From a virus: DNA of 36,375 nucleotides. Below, piece after piece: positions 9,324 to 16,786 of the stretch. How positions within the stretch are numbered: the stretch's first letter is position 1; the number at the start of each line of letters is the position of its first letter. The stretch is taken from positions 1-36,375 of IMG/VR virus record IMGVR_UViG_3300042476_000920, one strand, 5' to 3'. The notes beneath the pieces were generated by a model, which saw only the letters and a list, made by a program, of their open reading frames with translations, was not told the origin of the DNA and did not search any database. The translations under genes and the position numbers were made by a program.

Positions 9324-10472
9324 CTAAACCCCCTGCTCTGCGGGGGGTTTTTGTTTTGGCTGTTCCCCCACTGGAATAGTCAAAGCATCTTCCACACTCC
9401 AGCCTTTTTTAAGCCTGTGTCTTAATGTGTGCGGTTTCATACCTAACTCTCTCGCCCAGCAAGAAACAGTCTGAATCTTCCCATTAAATTCTACCATGTT
9501 TAGGTGGTCATTTACGGGGGTTTCAAAGGCTTTCTCTACTGACCAACCGTACTTGTTTAATCTAACACTGAGGGTTGATGATTGCAAACCTAATTCTTTA
9601 GCCCATTCCCCTAAACTTTGACTTCTACCCTGATATTCAATCTGGGGGATATAATCACCAGACGGGGTAGTTAATGCTTTATCCACGCTCCAACCCAAGT
9701 CTATTATGCGTGAACGAACACAACCTTCATCGAGTCCCATTCGTTCTGCCCAATGTCTTAGCGGCAAAATCTCCCCCCTGAAAGTTAGTAGACGATTGTT
9801 TCTTTTGTTAGCGGCTTGTTCTTCTAGCGGAATCCATTTGCAATTTTCAGGACAATAATCACCGTTAACATCAATTCTTTCAATAGAGTATCCTTCAGGA
9901 CATTCACCCATATCTTCTAGGAAGTTTTCAAAAGAATTTAACCAACGGTCACACACTTTAATCCCTCTTTTCACATAACCCCCATTAGGGTCTTGATTAG
10001 AATTAGTGCATCTGGCTTTCATTGAACGCCATTTAATATATGTCGGGGACTCCCCAATTTTAGGACTATGCCCATGCTTGGTTTTAGTTTCTATAACTCT
10101 TTCTAAGTTGTAGCAACCGCAGGAAGTAGTTTGACCCTTTCTCAAGTTACTACCTCTAACTGTAGTTTTATTTCCACAATCACAAACGCAATCCCACATA
10201 ACCTGTCTGAAGTTATCTCTTTCCGGGTTCTCGCCCGTGACTGTTAATCTACCAAATTTCTGCCCTAACAAATCCTTTTTGCTAATTACTTCTTGTAGTT
10301 TGCACCCGCAGGAATTAGTGTGTCCACCTGTCAAACAGCTACTTACTGTAGTTTTGGTTCCGCCACAGTCACAAACACAGTCCCATTGAATTTGACTATT
10401 TTTTCTAACTGGGTTTTCTCCCACTACCGTCAGTTTTCCAAATCTTTGTCCCAGTAAATCTCTCTTAGGCAT
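9324..10472 (-). CDS. Free-standing HNH-type (putative homing) endonuclease
   Basis: 382 residues. The N-terminal part is a duplicated module: '[16 protein letters not shown]', then a zinc-ribbon pattern ('WDCVCDCG' ... 'SCGC'), at about residues 4-57 and 66-118. The middle (about 130-225) is the nuclease: '[14 protein letters not shown]', '[23 protein letters not shown]' and an HNH-like '[18 protein letters not shown]'. The C-terminus has three copies of a helix-turn-helix-like unit ('[22 protein letters not shown]', about 235-370), probably for target recognition. It has an AAGGAG ribosome binding site and a consensus - strand promoter, and lies between structural genes in the opposite orientation. 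Selfish behaviour is inferred from family and position. Confidence 0.8.
   Translation of the reverse strand: [382 protein letters not shown]
9327..9357. terminator. Intrinsic terminator between converging genes
   Basis: AACCCCC / GGGGGGTT hairpin followed by a T-run on the + strand, 35 nt after the tail tube stop. It overlaps the last codons of the - strand HNH gene and may act for both. Confidence 0.75.
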
Positions 10473-10498
10473 AAAAGCTCCTTTAACTCTATTTCTAC

Positions 10499-10527
10499 AT
10501 CATAAACCCTTACCCGTCTTTTGTCAA
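10499..10527 (-). promoter_or_regulatory. Sigma70-type promoter of the HNH gene
   Basis: On the - strand: TTGACA (10527-10522), 17-nt spacer, TATGAT (10504-10499). It is directed at the HNH gene starting at 10472, with GGAG ahead of the ATG. Confidence 0.7.
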
Positions 10528-10537
10528 TAACGCTCAA
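10528..10537 (+). promoter_or_regulatory. Late-motif variant TAACGCTCAA (site 3, one mismatch)
   Basis: One base differs from TAACGCCCAA, and the flank (CAATAACGC) matches the sites at 7437 and 10988. It lies 34 nt before the ATG of the 23-residue ORF at 10572, inside the 23-41 nt spacing seen at the other sites. Confidence 0.4.
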
Positions 10538-10571
10538 ACTAAAATAGGACACTTTTATATTTTAACTTGGC

Positions 10572-10643
10572 ATGAAAAAAAGTTCTGGCTGTAAGAAACC
10601 CAAAATGCCTAAGCCCAAACCCCTAAAACCTAAAAAGGCTTAG
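10572..10643 (+). CDS. Lys/Pro-rich 23-residue peptide (tentative)
   Basis: ATG to TAG, encoding MKKSSGCKKPKMPKPKPLKPKKA: 10 Lys, 5 Pro and one Cys in 23 residues. A late-motif variant lies upstream at 10528 and a hairpin terminator (10654-10676) follows the stop by 10 nt, so it forms a complete small transcription unit. No clear Shine-Dalgarno sequence is present (AACTTGGC precedes the ATG). If made, it could be a DNA- or virion-associated basic peptide. The chance that it is non-coding remains considerable. Confidence 0.35.
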   Translation: MKKSSGCKKPKMPKPKPLKPKKA

Positions 10644-10653
10644 TCTCCCCAAA

Positions 10654-10676
10654 AAAACCCCATTAACTGGGGTTTT
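10654..10676. terminator. Bidirectional hairpin terminator
   Basis: AAAACCCC-attaact-GGGGTTTT, with an A-run on the left and a T-run on the right. It separates the + strand 23-residue ORF from the - strand gene ending at 10684 and can serve both. Confidence 0.7.
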
Positions 10677-10683
10677 GCAGTAT

Positions 10684-10947
10684 CTAGGCTTGGTCTCCCA
10701 ATCTGCCAAATTTAATTGCTTTCCCTTTTGACTGGGGTTTACTGGTGTTTTCACTATACTTGGGGGTATAGGCTTTTGAGGCTCCTTTGTCTCTAAAAGT
10801 CCCGTCCTCGTTACGAAGGACTAACCATTCTTTAAACGTCCTCCAAACACTAAATTTCCCAAAGGCTTTTTGTTTATACGCCCCCCCTACAGTTTTTACT
10901 TTGTCTTGAACTGCTGACCCCTTTCTTTTATTATTTCGTTTCTTCAT
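10684..10947 (-). CDS. Small basic protein, function unknown
   Basis: 87 residues, strongly basic at the start (MKKRNNKRKGS), with an aromatic middle ('KFSVWRTFKEWLVLRNEDGTFRDKGAS') and a basic tail. The composition suggests nucleic-acid or virion association. No family is recognised. It is transcribed from its own unit: a late-motif/hairpin element lies 31 nt upstream and the shared terminator at 10654-10676 follows. The start is the ATG at 10947, though no strong ribosome binding site is seen. Confidence 0.5.
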   Translation of the reverse strand: MKKRNNKRKGSAVQDKVKTVGGAYKQKAFGKFSVWRTFKEWLVLRNEDGTFRDKGASKAYTPKYSENTSKPQSKGKAIKFGRLGDQA

Positions 10948-10959
10948 TAAAAGTTTTAA

Positions 10960-10988
10960 CCCAAGCTCTAATTTGGGCTTGGGCGTTA
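10960..10988 (-). promoter_or_regulatory. Late-gene motif (site 4) forming one arm of an inverted repeat
   Basis: On the - strand TAACGCCCAA occupies 10988-10979, and its CCCAAGC pairs with GCTTGGG about 10 nt downstream. The arms can be read as TAAC(GC)CCAAGC against the inverse of TAACCCAAGC. The start codon at 10947 is 31 nt beyond the motif. Eighteen bases including the motif match the site at 7437. Confidence 0.6.
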
Positions 10989-10999
10989 TTGTCTAAGTA

Positions 11000-11031
11000 C
11001 ATATTTGTTTAAAAACGCTCATATTTGTTTA
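11000..11031 (+). repeat. Direct repeats CATATTTGTTTA x2 at IS607 left end
   Basis: Two identical 12-mers at 11000-11011 and 11020-11031, 20 bp apart. The second abuts the tnpA ATG. They are plausible TnpA-binding or element-end repeats. Confidence 0.55.
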
Positions 11032-11648
11032 TGAACACTGATAACTGGTTTATGCTCGTTCCTTCTAGAATAGCCTCCTCCAAATTAGGGCTTCACCCCC
11101 ATACCCTTAGAAAATATTTTGATGACGGTTTGATTAAGGGGATTAAAAACCCCGCAGGTCAACGATATTACGATGTTGAATCCTATTTAGCCGACCCTCT
11201 TGACAAACCCTCAGTTATCTGTTATGCTAGGGTTAGTTCAAGAAAACAGTCTGCTGATTTGGCTAGACAGGTCGATTTCTTGAAATCAGTTTACCCCGAT
11301 TCGGAGATTATTACAGATGTCGGTTCTGGACTTAACTTCAAAAGAAAAGGTATTCAAACCCTATTGGACAGATTACTCTCAGGAGATTAGTTCACTCTTG
11401 CTATCTCCCACCGAGATAGACTCTGCCGATTCGGATTTGAATTGTTCCAATACCTTTTCCTCAAGAACGGTGGAACAATCGTGGTTCTCAACAATACTCA
11501 AACAAGTCCCGAACAAGAACTTACCCCCTACTTACTATCAATCCTCCATATTTTCAGTTGCAGAGTCTACGGACTTAGAAAAAACAACAAAAATATCGAG
11601 GAAGATAAGACTTTACCCCGACAAAACTCAACAAAATCTACTGAATGA
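11031..11648 (+). pseudogene. tnpA: IS607 TnpA serine recombinase, interrupted by a nonsense codon
   Basis: Residues after the ATG at 11031 show a MerR-like helix-turn-helix ('IASSKLGLHPHTLRKYFDDGLIKGIKNPAGQRYYDV'), then the serine recombinase catalytic start 'ICYARVSSRKQSADLARQ' with the nucleophile Ser, and 'GSGLNFKRKGIQTLLDRLLSGD'. A TAG follows at 11388-11390. The same frame then continues with the expected 'AISHRDRLCRFGFELF', 'GGTIVVLNN' and 'LSILHIFSCRVYGLR' to TGA at 11648. The TAG therefore replaces a single residue of an otherwise full-length enzyme. Other genes in the window end with TAG, so recoding is unlikely. The recombinase is probably inactive unless the stop is read through. 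Confidence 0.8.
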
Positions 11649-12747
11649 GCTAATCTCTCAATATCGGTTTGTTTACAATAAAACTGTAGATTTGCTGATA
11701 AACGGTAAAATTGGGGCTAATTGTGATTTAAAGACTAAGAAAGAAAGAAAAGGTTTGTCAAGCTATGACATCCGTGACACATTCTTTCAATTTTGGTTGG
11801 AGAAACACACTTGGTTAACCAATTGCATAAACATAAATACAGTAAAGGAGGCTATCACCGAAGCTATCAATGCCCAACAAGTAGGGTTTGCCCAATTAAA
11901 AGCGGGGTTAGTTGAAAGGTTTGAGTTAAAATTCAAATCTAGAAAAAAGCCCCGACAAACTATCAACCTAAAAAAGGAAATACTCTCAGCTAAGGGAGTG
12001 TTAGCCCCCCGAAACCTAAAACTAGAAACCCCCCTAAAATCAGACACAAGGGGTAGTTTTGATGGTCTAACCCTCACAACTACTGGGGGATTGTTCTACC
12101 TAATTTATACTGAAGATATTGCTAATAATCCAGAAGTCGAAAACCAAGACCTAAAGATTGTAGCATTAGACCCTGGTGTTAGAACTTTCCAAACTATTTT
12201 CTCGTCTAATGGGGTTTTCGGTAAATTTGGTCAAGAAGCCATTAAAAGATTGGCTAAACTATGCCATAAAGCAGACAAAATCCAATCTAAAATAGCTAAA
12301 ACCAAAAACCAAAGTCGGATTAATTATCTAAGAATGTGGCAACAACGAACCACATTAAAGATAAGAAATCTGAGGAAAGAACTCCACCACAAAATTAGTA
12401 GATTTCTAGTAGATAACTTTGATGTAATCCTGCTACCCTGCTTTAACACCGGTGAAATGGTTAAAAAGAAGGACAGAAAAATCAATAAATCTACTACCCG
12501 TTCAATGTTAAATTTTGGACATTATGAGTTTAAGGAATTATTAAAGTTCAAAGCCAATAAATTTGGTAAAAAACTAATAATAGTTTCTGAGGCTTATACC
12601 TCCAAAACCGTATCATGGACAGGGGAAATAATAGCTAATCTAGGTGGGAGGAAAGTAATCAAATCTCAGAGTAACGAAAGTTTAGACAGAGATTTAAATG
12701 GAGCCAGAGGAATCCTAATAAAATTCTTAACTGAGCTACCCCAATAG
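11437..12747 (+). CDS. tnpB: IS607-type TnpB RNA-guided nuclease
   Basis: Family-like sequence begins near 11557 ('VAESTDLEKTTKISRKIRLYP') and runs to the stop. The RuvC acidic triad is present: Asp in 'IVALDPGVRTF' (codon 12169), Glu in 'IIVSEAYTSKT' (codon 12589) and Asp in 'SLDRDLNGARG' (codon 12685 or 12691). The zinc-finger position that normally reads TSKTC is TSKTV, as part of 'TSKTVSWTGEI--NLGGRK'. The frame is open far upstream over tnpA in a different frame, and no ATG lies near the family start. TTG at 11437 or 11398 are the only near options, so the start is uncertain. TnpB cuts DNA guided by a 3'-end RNA and helps keep the transposon in place. It may be active in trans despite the broken tnpA. 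Confidence 0.75.
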   Translation: MNCSNTFSSRTVEQSWFSTILKQVPNKNLPPTYYQSSIFSVAESTDLEKTTKISRKIRLYPDKTQQNLLNELISQYRFVYNKTVDLLINGKIGANCDLKTKKERKGLSSYDIRDTFFQFWLEKHTWLTNCININTVKEAITEAINAQQVGFAQLKAGLVERFELKFKSRKKPRQTINLKKEILSAKGVLAPRNLKLETPLKSDTRGSFDGLTLTTTGGLFYLIYTEDIANNPEVENQDLKIVALDPGVRTFQTIFSSNGVFGKFGQEAIKRLAKLCHKADKIQSKIAKTKNQSRINYLRMWQQRTTLKIRNLRKELHHKISRFLVDNFDVILLPCFNTGEMVKKKDRKINKSTTRSMLNFGHYEFKELLKFKANKFGKKLIIVSEAYTSKTVSWTGEIIANLGGRKVIKSQSNESLDRDLNGARGILIKFLTELPQ

Positions 12748-12819
12748 GGAGTTACTACCCTTACATATTAACGAATGTTAATGTTTTAGTAACCGTGTTA
12801 ATGGGCTAGACCCCAGATA

Positions 12820-12984
12820 CTAGAATAATATCTGAAATAGCCATATAATAGAAGCTACACAAATTAATGCCAAAACCCCATAGACTATATAATTAAGCAA
12901 AATTAGTCTGGAAATCACATTCAAGTTTTCCCAAACCAGCCAAGATACTACAAGGGTTAGTGCGATGAAACCTAAAGCCAACAT
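12820..12984 (-). CDS. Small two-helix membrane protein (holin candidate)
   Basis: A 54-residue ORF, ATG at 12984, with GAGG 9 nt upstream and a consensus promoter at 13063-13035. It encodes two strongly hydrophobic segments, residues 3-17 (ALGFIALTLVVSWLV) and about 28-54 (ILLNYIVYGVLALICVASII), separated by a short turn 'WENLNVISR'. There is no cleavable signal. Size and topology are those of small class II holins, and this phage has an endolysin gene elsewhere (26102). No sequence-level family match can be claimed, and many small phage membrane proteins look like this. The region 12748-12819 between it and tnpB holds only the putative IS607 right end. Confidence 0.5.
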   Translation of the reverse strand: MLALGFIALTLVVSWLVWENLNVISRLILLNYIVYGVLALICVASIIWLFQILF

Positions 12985-13034
12985 ATAGATAACCTCAAAG
13001 TCTAAATTGTTTAGGGGTTATTGCCCCTGTTTAT

Positions 13035-13063
13035 AGGGTATACGGTTTATCAGAGTTTGTCAA
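13035..13063 (-). promoter_or_regulatory. Sigma70-type promoter for the small membrane protein
   Basis: On the - strand: TTGACA (13063-13058), 17-nt spacer, TACCCT (13040-13035). It begins 15 nt after the portal stop and reads toward 12984. The leader contains a small CAGGGG/CCCCT hairpin. Confidence 0.65.
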
Positions 13064-13078
13064 GGGTTTTGCAAAACT

Positions 13079-14959
13079 TTATTCCATCCCCGAAACCATA
13101 GATTTAACTTCCTCTAGGGGGATTTCCAACTTCTGCGATAATTCAGCCATTAAGGTATCTAAAATCCCTTGTAGGTTATCTCCTCCCTCAACATACCCTA
13201 CACCGTTTAGAACCTCAACTACAGTAGCATCAGTAGCCATAGCTAAAGCACTTGCCACTTCCTGGATTTGCATATCAAGGTCAACTGCTACCGTGGCTCC
13301 TGTTTCACCTTCAGCTTCAGCTTCTGGTTCTGCTTCTGCCTGAATCTCTTGCATATTTCGCATTTGTTCAGATATGTTTTCCCATTCTGCTTCAGGGTCA
13401 AATCCTAACAATTCTTGTGCTGTCTTAACTGATACAATCTGATTCAGGACTAAAGAACTTAATTCCTCCATAGATAGTTCAAAATGTTCTTCTGGTTTGA
13501 AAGATTCCTTAGTTTCATTTTGAATAGTATTTTGTTCATCAATAGAAGCATTAGGAGTTAAAGCTCGTTGTAAATCTTCAGTTACCAATCTCATCGCAGT
13601 GTCAGCGATTGGTGTTTCTAGTTTCTCCAATCGGGCAAGGCGGTCTACCTTAGCATCAACAGAATCTAGAACGAACTCATTCAACCCTGAAACTGAAATC
13701 ATTTCGGCTTTATCAGGGGGTAAACCGTGGGCTAAGGCTACCAACTTATAACAGTTCTCTAGGAATCTTAACAATTCCTCACCATAGGCGGTCAAAGCTT
13801 GTTCTTGGCTGATAAAGTCCATACTTTTGGCCACACCCGACTCTTGCATTGGTCTATCAGTACCAGCAGAAATACCGTTACTAAATACTAAATCTTTGAT
13901 TCTAGATTCAATACCTTGTAAATAGCCTGTAATAGTGGAAATCGCTGAACCAGTAGTCTCATTAAAGCTAAATCCTGACCCAATCAAAACTCTATGATTA
14001 CCAGTTTGTTGTTTGGCTTCTTCAATGTCCACCATTTTATCAACAGTTTCCGCCATCGGAGTAAATAGTCTTTGAATCTGTCCAGCCAAATTAGCAGTAT
14101 AGGAAAGATTATTGTGAACTCGGATGTGTTCTAGAACCAAATAAATGGCTTCTTTGACTACCCATAGATTCTCTGGGGCTTGAATCTTAACTACCGGAAT
14201 ACTATCTCTACCATGTTCAATAGTTGATTTCTTACTGACCATGTATTCTTTAGTTTCTAAGTCTAAACCCATGACAGGACTAGGTGTACCATCTTTTGCT
14301 AATTCTACTGGACACGAATAAATATTTATTTCTTTATCATCAATAAAAGTCCAGTTTAGGTATACTCTAGGAATACCCACTGGGTCATATTCAGTCATTA
14401 ACTCTCTAATTTTTATCCATTGTAACCGTCCATCCTTTTCGTCATAGTGGACTACTTTACAGGGGTCATATAGGGCAATATAAGGCATTAAACCTTGTTC
14501 ATCTTGTTCCTTACGGTTTTTAGGTAGGTTCTCAGTATATTCAATATCAATTACTGCATAAACTCGTTCATACTTCAAAAGTCTGTAAAATACTTCTTTA
14601 ATAAAGTTCTTTTCTTTTTGGTTATTTCCATTTACGGATTCCCTAAATTTAGCCCAGAACTTCCCCTCGTCTCCCTGAGTTCCCAAACCATTAATAACAT
14701 GATTTGAAGCAGTCATCCGATTCATTAATTGGGCTAAACATTGCCCTAAAATAGGTGTGTAGGTAAAAATCTTTTTGCGGTACTTATAGACTTCTGCATC
14801 CTCATCTGGCTTTTTGCAGAGGTATTTCTCCAGATTTTCCCTAATCTGATTACCCCCCGCTAACAAATCGTCAGCAGTCTCATAGATGTATTTTTTAGCC
14901 AGTACATCGGGGTGATAAGTTTCTAACTGATTAAACGGGACTTTCTCAGGGTATCGCAT
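13079..14959 (-). CDS. Portal protein
   Basis: 626 residues, downstream of and co-oriented with the large terminase, the classic terminase-portal order. The N-terminal half has the mixed alpha/beta character of portal wings ('YERVYAVIDIEYTE', 'PYIALYDPCKVVHYD--DGRLQWIKIRE'). A central helical region has 'LVLEHIRVHNNLSYTANLAGQIQRLFTP', and the 'ESGVAKSMDFISQEQALTAYGEELLRFLENCYKLVA' segment is typical of portal stem/clip helices in gp6-type portals. The C-terminus is acidic with an 'AEPEAEAEGETG' linker and a final helix. Portals form the dodecameric DNA gate at one capsid vertex. Start ATG at 14959, 57 nt after terL. No capsid or protease gene follows, which is unusual. Confidence 0.75.
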   Translation of the reverse strand: MRYPEKVPFNQLETYHPDVLAKKYIYETADDLLAGGNQIRENLEKYLCKKPDEDAEVYKYRKKIFTYTPILGQCLAQLMNRMTASNHVINGLGTQGDEGKFWAKFRESVNGNNQKEKNFIKEVFYRLLKYERVYAVIDIEYTENLPKNRKEQDEQGLMPYIALYDPCKVVHYDEKDGRLQWIKIRELMTEYDPVGIPRVYLNWTFIDDKEINIYSCPVELAKDGTPSPVMGLDLETKEYMVSKKSTIEHGRDSIPVVKIQAPENLWVVKEAIYLVLEHIRVHNNLSYTANLAGQIQRLFTPMAETVDKMVDIEEAKQQTGNHRVLIGSGFSFNETTGSAISTITGYLQGIESRIKDLVFSNGISAGTDRPMQESGVAKSMDFISQEQALTAYGEELLRFLENCYKLVALAHGLPPDKAEMISVSGLNEFVLDSVDAKVDRLARLEKLETPIADTAMRLVTEDLQRALTPNASIDEQNTIQNETKESFKPEEHFELSMEELSSLVLNQIVSVKTAQELLGFDPEAEWENISEQMRNMQEIQAEAEPEAEAEGETGATVAVDLDMQIQEVASALAMATDATVVEVLNGVGYVEGGDNLQGILDTLMAELSQKLEIPLEEVKSMVSGME

Positions 14960-15015
14960 AGGGTGGGCGGGGTTAGGTCTTCTACTTAGGTCATGAGCGT
15001 CCCTACCCTCGCCCC

Positions 15016-16776
15016 TTAATAGCCAGAATTATAATTTCCGTAGAGACTATCATCTTGGGGGACACTGGGTATTAGGGTATTTGCACCCATACTATCGATG
15101 ATATTCTCAATATTCCGATGCTCCAAAGTAGCCAAAACGTAACGTAAAGCATCGCAAAAATGGTCTCTTTGCCCTTCAGCCACTTTCTCGGTAACATTCC
15201 CTTCTTTAGACTCTCGGTGATATGCAGTCATGTCCTCAAAAACCCTTTTACAGGATTTGGCAATAAAAAGTTTATCTTGGTGTAATAAAGTGTTAACCAC
15301 CCCATTACCTTCTGATACCCTATTATAGCCCTCCATTAACTTGGGAACACCCGCTTTTCTCATGGTTAAAATTCTTCCCGGTTGTGACGGGTCAGCATAT
15401 CCACGGTTGACACCATGCGTTCTGGCTAACTCAATGGCTTTCTCATTGTGGACTCGTTGTTCAATGGCCGCTTTAGGGTTGGGATTTTCCCAACAATCAA
15501 TCACAAAATAAGCGGCTCCCCGTCTTCCCACCACTACTAGGGCAGGATTCACATCTCCCCAGTCCACTCCGATATATACTTGGTCAAATTTTGTCGGTAA
15601 ATCGTCATCATCCAGTAAGTGTCTCTTATCTAAATCTGAGAATATCTGACCATCAAAAGATTCCCAAGATGCTAAAAATTCTTGTCTAAAGATTTTTTCG
15701 GGTAATGACTCTTTGGTTCTTTGGATTTCATCAAGGGGAATAAAGGGATTATCATAAACTGTTTTTAAAAAACTAGCCCAATTAGGAACTTCACCACCTT
15801 GTAGGTAAAGACTATGGAAAAATGTACCTGCCCCCTTGGGCGTACCAATAATTAGAGATGTACTATTTTTAGTATCAACTAAAGCAGGGCGAATCACTTC
15901 CGTCCATACAATAGGTTTTATATCTTGCATCTCATCTAATCCAGCAAAATATATCTTCAACCCCCGCATATTGTCGCCGTTATCTTCATTGGCTCCTCTG
16001 AGGATGATGTCTGGTTTATTTCCTTTAAAAACGATTCTGCATTCAGACTTAAAAATTCTTTTAACTGCTGGGTGTCCATCTAGAATATTTACAAGTGGTT
16101 CCCAGTGGATTTGTTTAGCCTGTTTTAAGCTAGGCATAACGAGCAAAACGACGGGGGGTGAAGCTTTATCATAGTTGCCGTTGTAATTAATAGCCCTTTC
16201 GATTAAAGTAGTTAATAGTAGCCTGGAATTATGGGTAGGGATGTTACTTTTACTACATAGGAAAATCCCTCCTTCTACTTGAATACACTTAGTTCGATGT
16301 CTTCCAACAGGGATTACATCGGCTATAAAAAAGCTTTCCCACGGATGCAAAATTTTACGAGGAACAGATAAATTAAGTTTTTTACTTCCCTTTTGAATGT
16401 TTTGATGGTAATAGAATATTTCCTCAGTAGTCCATGTGTTAGACTCTAACTTACGGTTTAGCTCCAAAACCCACTCATGGTTTTTCCCTGCTCTGATAAC
16501 CTGTCCATTTTCAAAGACAATATCGTAGCAATCATCTTCAAATACCTCGGTAGCCGCTAAAACTTTTACAGGTAAACCCTGTTCATTATATACAGTGTCC
16601 CCAGTGAAAATTTTCTTAATCGGTTTATAACCATTTTTGGTCAAAATAGGGGTGTTTTCTTCTAAATTTTTCCCAAATCTCCTCGATGAAACCAAAACCT
16701 TGAATCTGGCAGGGTCTCCGAATACTTCTTGTTGTCCCGGGTGTAAATATAATTTTAATTTTCCAGGTTTTGCCAT
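15016..16776 (-). CDS. terL: Terminase large subunit, interrupted by an intein
   Basis: The packaging motor. The ATPase starts 'LYLHPGQQEVFGDPARFKVLVSSRRFGK', and the Walker A is completed only after the 147-residue intein by 'SRLLLTTLIERA'. Walker B is 'LKIYFAGLDEMQD', the coupling motif 'SLIIGTPKGAGTF'. The nuclease domain shows acidic residues in 'VYIGVDWGD-NPALVVVG', 'RGYADPSQPG' and 'HFCDALRYVLA'. An ATG at 16776 (MAKPGK) is preferred over the upstream TTG at 16791, because it lies 31 nt after the late motif at 16808-16816. It is followed by the portal gene. Function depends on intein removal, since the insertion separates the Walker A Lys from its Ser. Confidence 0.85.
   Translation of the reverse strand: MAKPGKLKLYLHPGQQEVFGDPARFKVLVSSRRFGKNLEENTPILTKNGYKPIKKIFTGDTVYNEQGLPVKVLAATEVFEDDCYDIVFENGQVIRAGKNHEWVLELNRKLESNTWTTEEIFYYHQNIQKGSKKLNLSVPRKILHPWESFFIADVIPVGRHRTKCIQVEGGIFLCSKSNIPTHNSRLLLTTLIERAINYNGNYDKASPPVVLLVMPSLKQAKQIHWEPLVNILDGHPAVKRIFKSECRIVFKGNKPDIILRGANEDNGDNMRGLKIYFAGLDEMQDIKPIVWTEVIRPALVDTKNSTSLIIGTPKGAGTFFHSLYLQGGEVPNWASFLKTVYDNPFIPLDEIQRTKESLPEKIFRQEFLASWESFDGQIFSDLDKRHLLDDDDLPTKFDQVYIGVDWGDVNPALVVVGRRGAAYFVIDCWENPNPKAAIEQRVHNEKAIELARTHGVNRGYADPSQPGRILTMRKAGVPKLMEGYNRVSEGNGVVNTLLHQDKLFIAKSCKRVFEDMTAYHRESKEGNVTEKVAEGQRDHFCDALRYVLATLEHRNIENIIDSMGANTLIPSVPQDDSLYGNYNSGY
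16228..16668 (-). other. Mini-intein in TerL Walker A, with Asn at position 1
   Basis: 147 residues from 'NLEENTPILTKNG' to '...CSKSNIPTHN', followed by extein Ser. Aligned to canonical inteins (for example Npu DnaE CLSYETEILT), block A matches, but position 1 is Asn (codon AAT at 16668-16666) instead of Cys/Ser. Block B reads 'RAGKNHEW', keeping His but with Gly at the usual Thr. Block G ends with the expected His-Asn plus Ser +1. There is no homing endonuclease domain. Removal would rejoin 'SSRRFGK' and 'SRLLL' into a Walker A. Whether it splices with Asn1 is open. Confidence 0.75.
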
Positions 16777-16786
16777 TATCTCTACG

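Larger units (their letters stand above)
11000..12790 (+). mobile_element. IS607-family element (serine recombinase tnpA + tnpB)
   Basis: The tnpA-tnpB gene pair with overlapping ends is the IS607 arrangement. IS607 elements lack terminal inverted repeats, so the exact ends cannot be read. The left end is placed at direct repeats of CATATTTGTTTA (11000 and 11020), probable TnpA binding sites that overlap the tnpA start. The right end is put after a TTAAYG-rich stretch with a stem-loop (ATTAAC/GTTAAT, about 12767-12782). TnpB guide RNA in such elements usually comes from this 3' end, but it is not resolvable here. tnpA carries a stop, so autonomous movement is doubtful. Confidence 0.75.

Noticed and set aside
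11388-11390. TAG recoded as an amino acid (alternative code)
   Set aside because: Several other genes (for example those ending at 7432, 7901, 12747 and 25353) stop at TAG at sensible positions, so the code looks standard and tnpA is simply interrupted.
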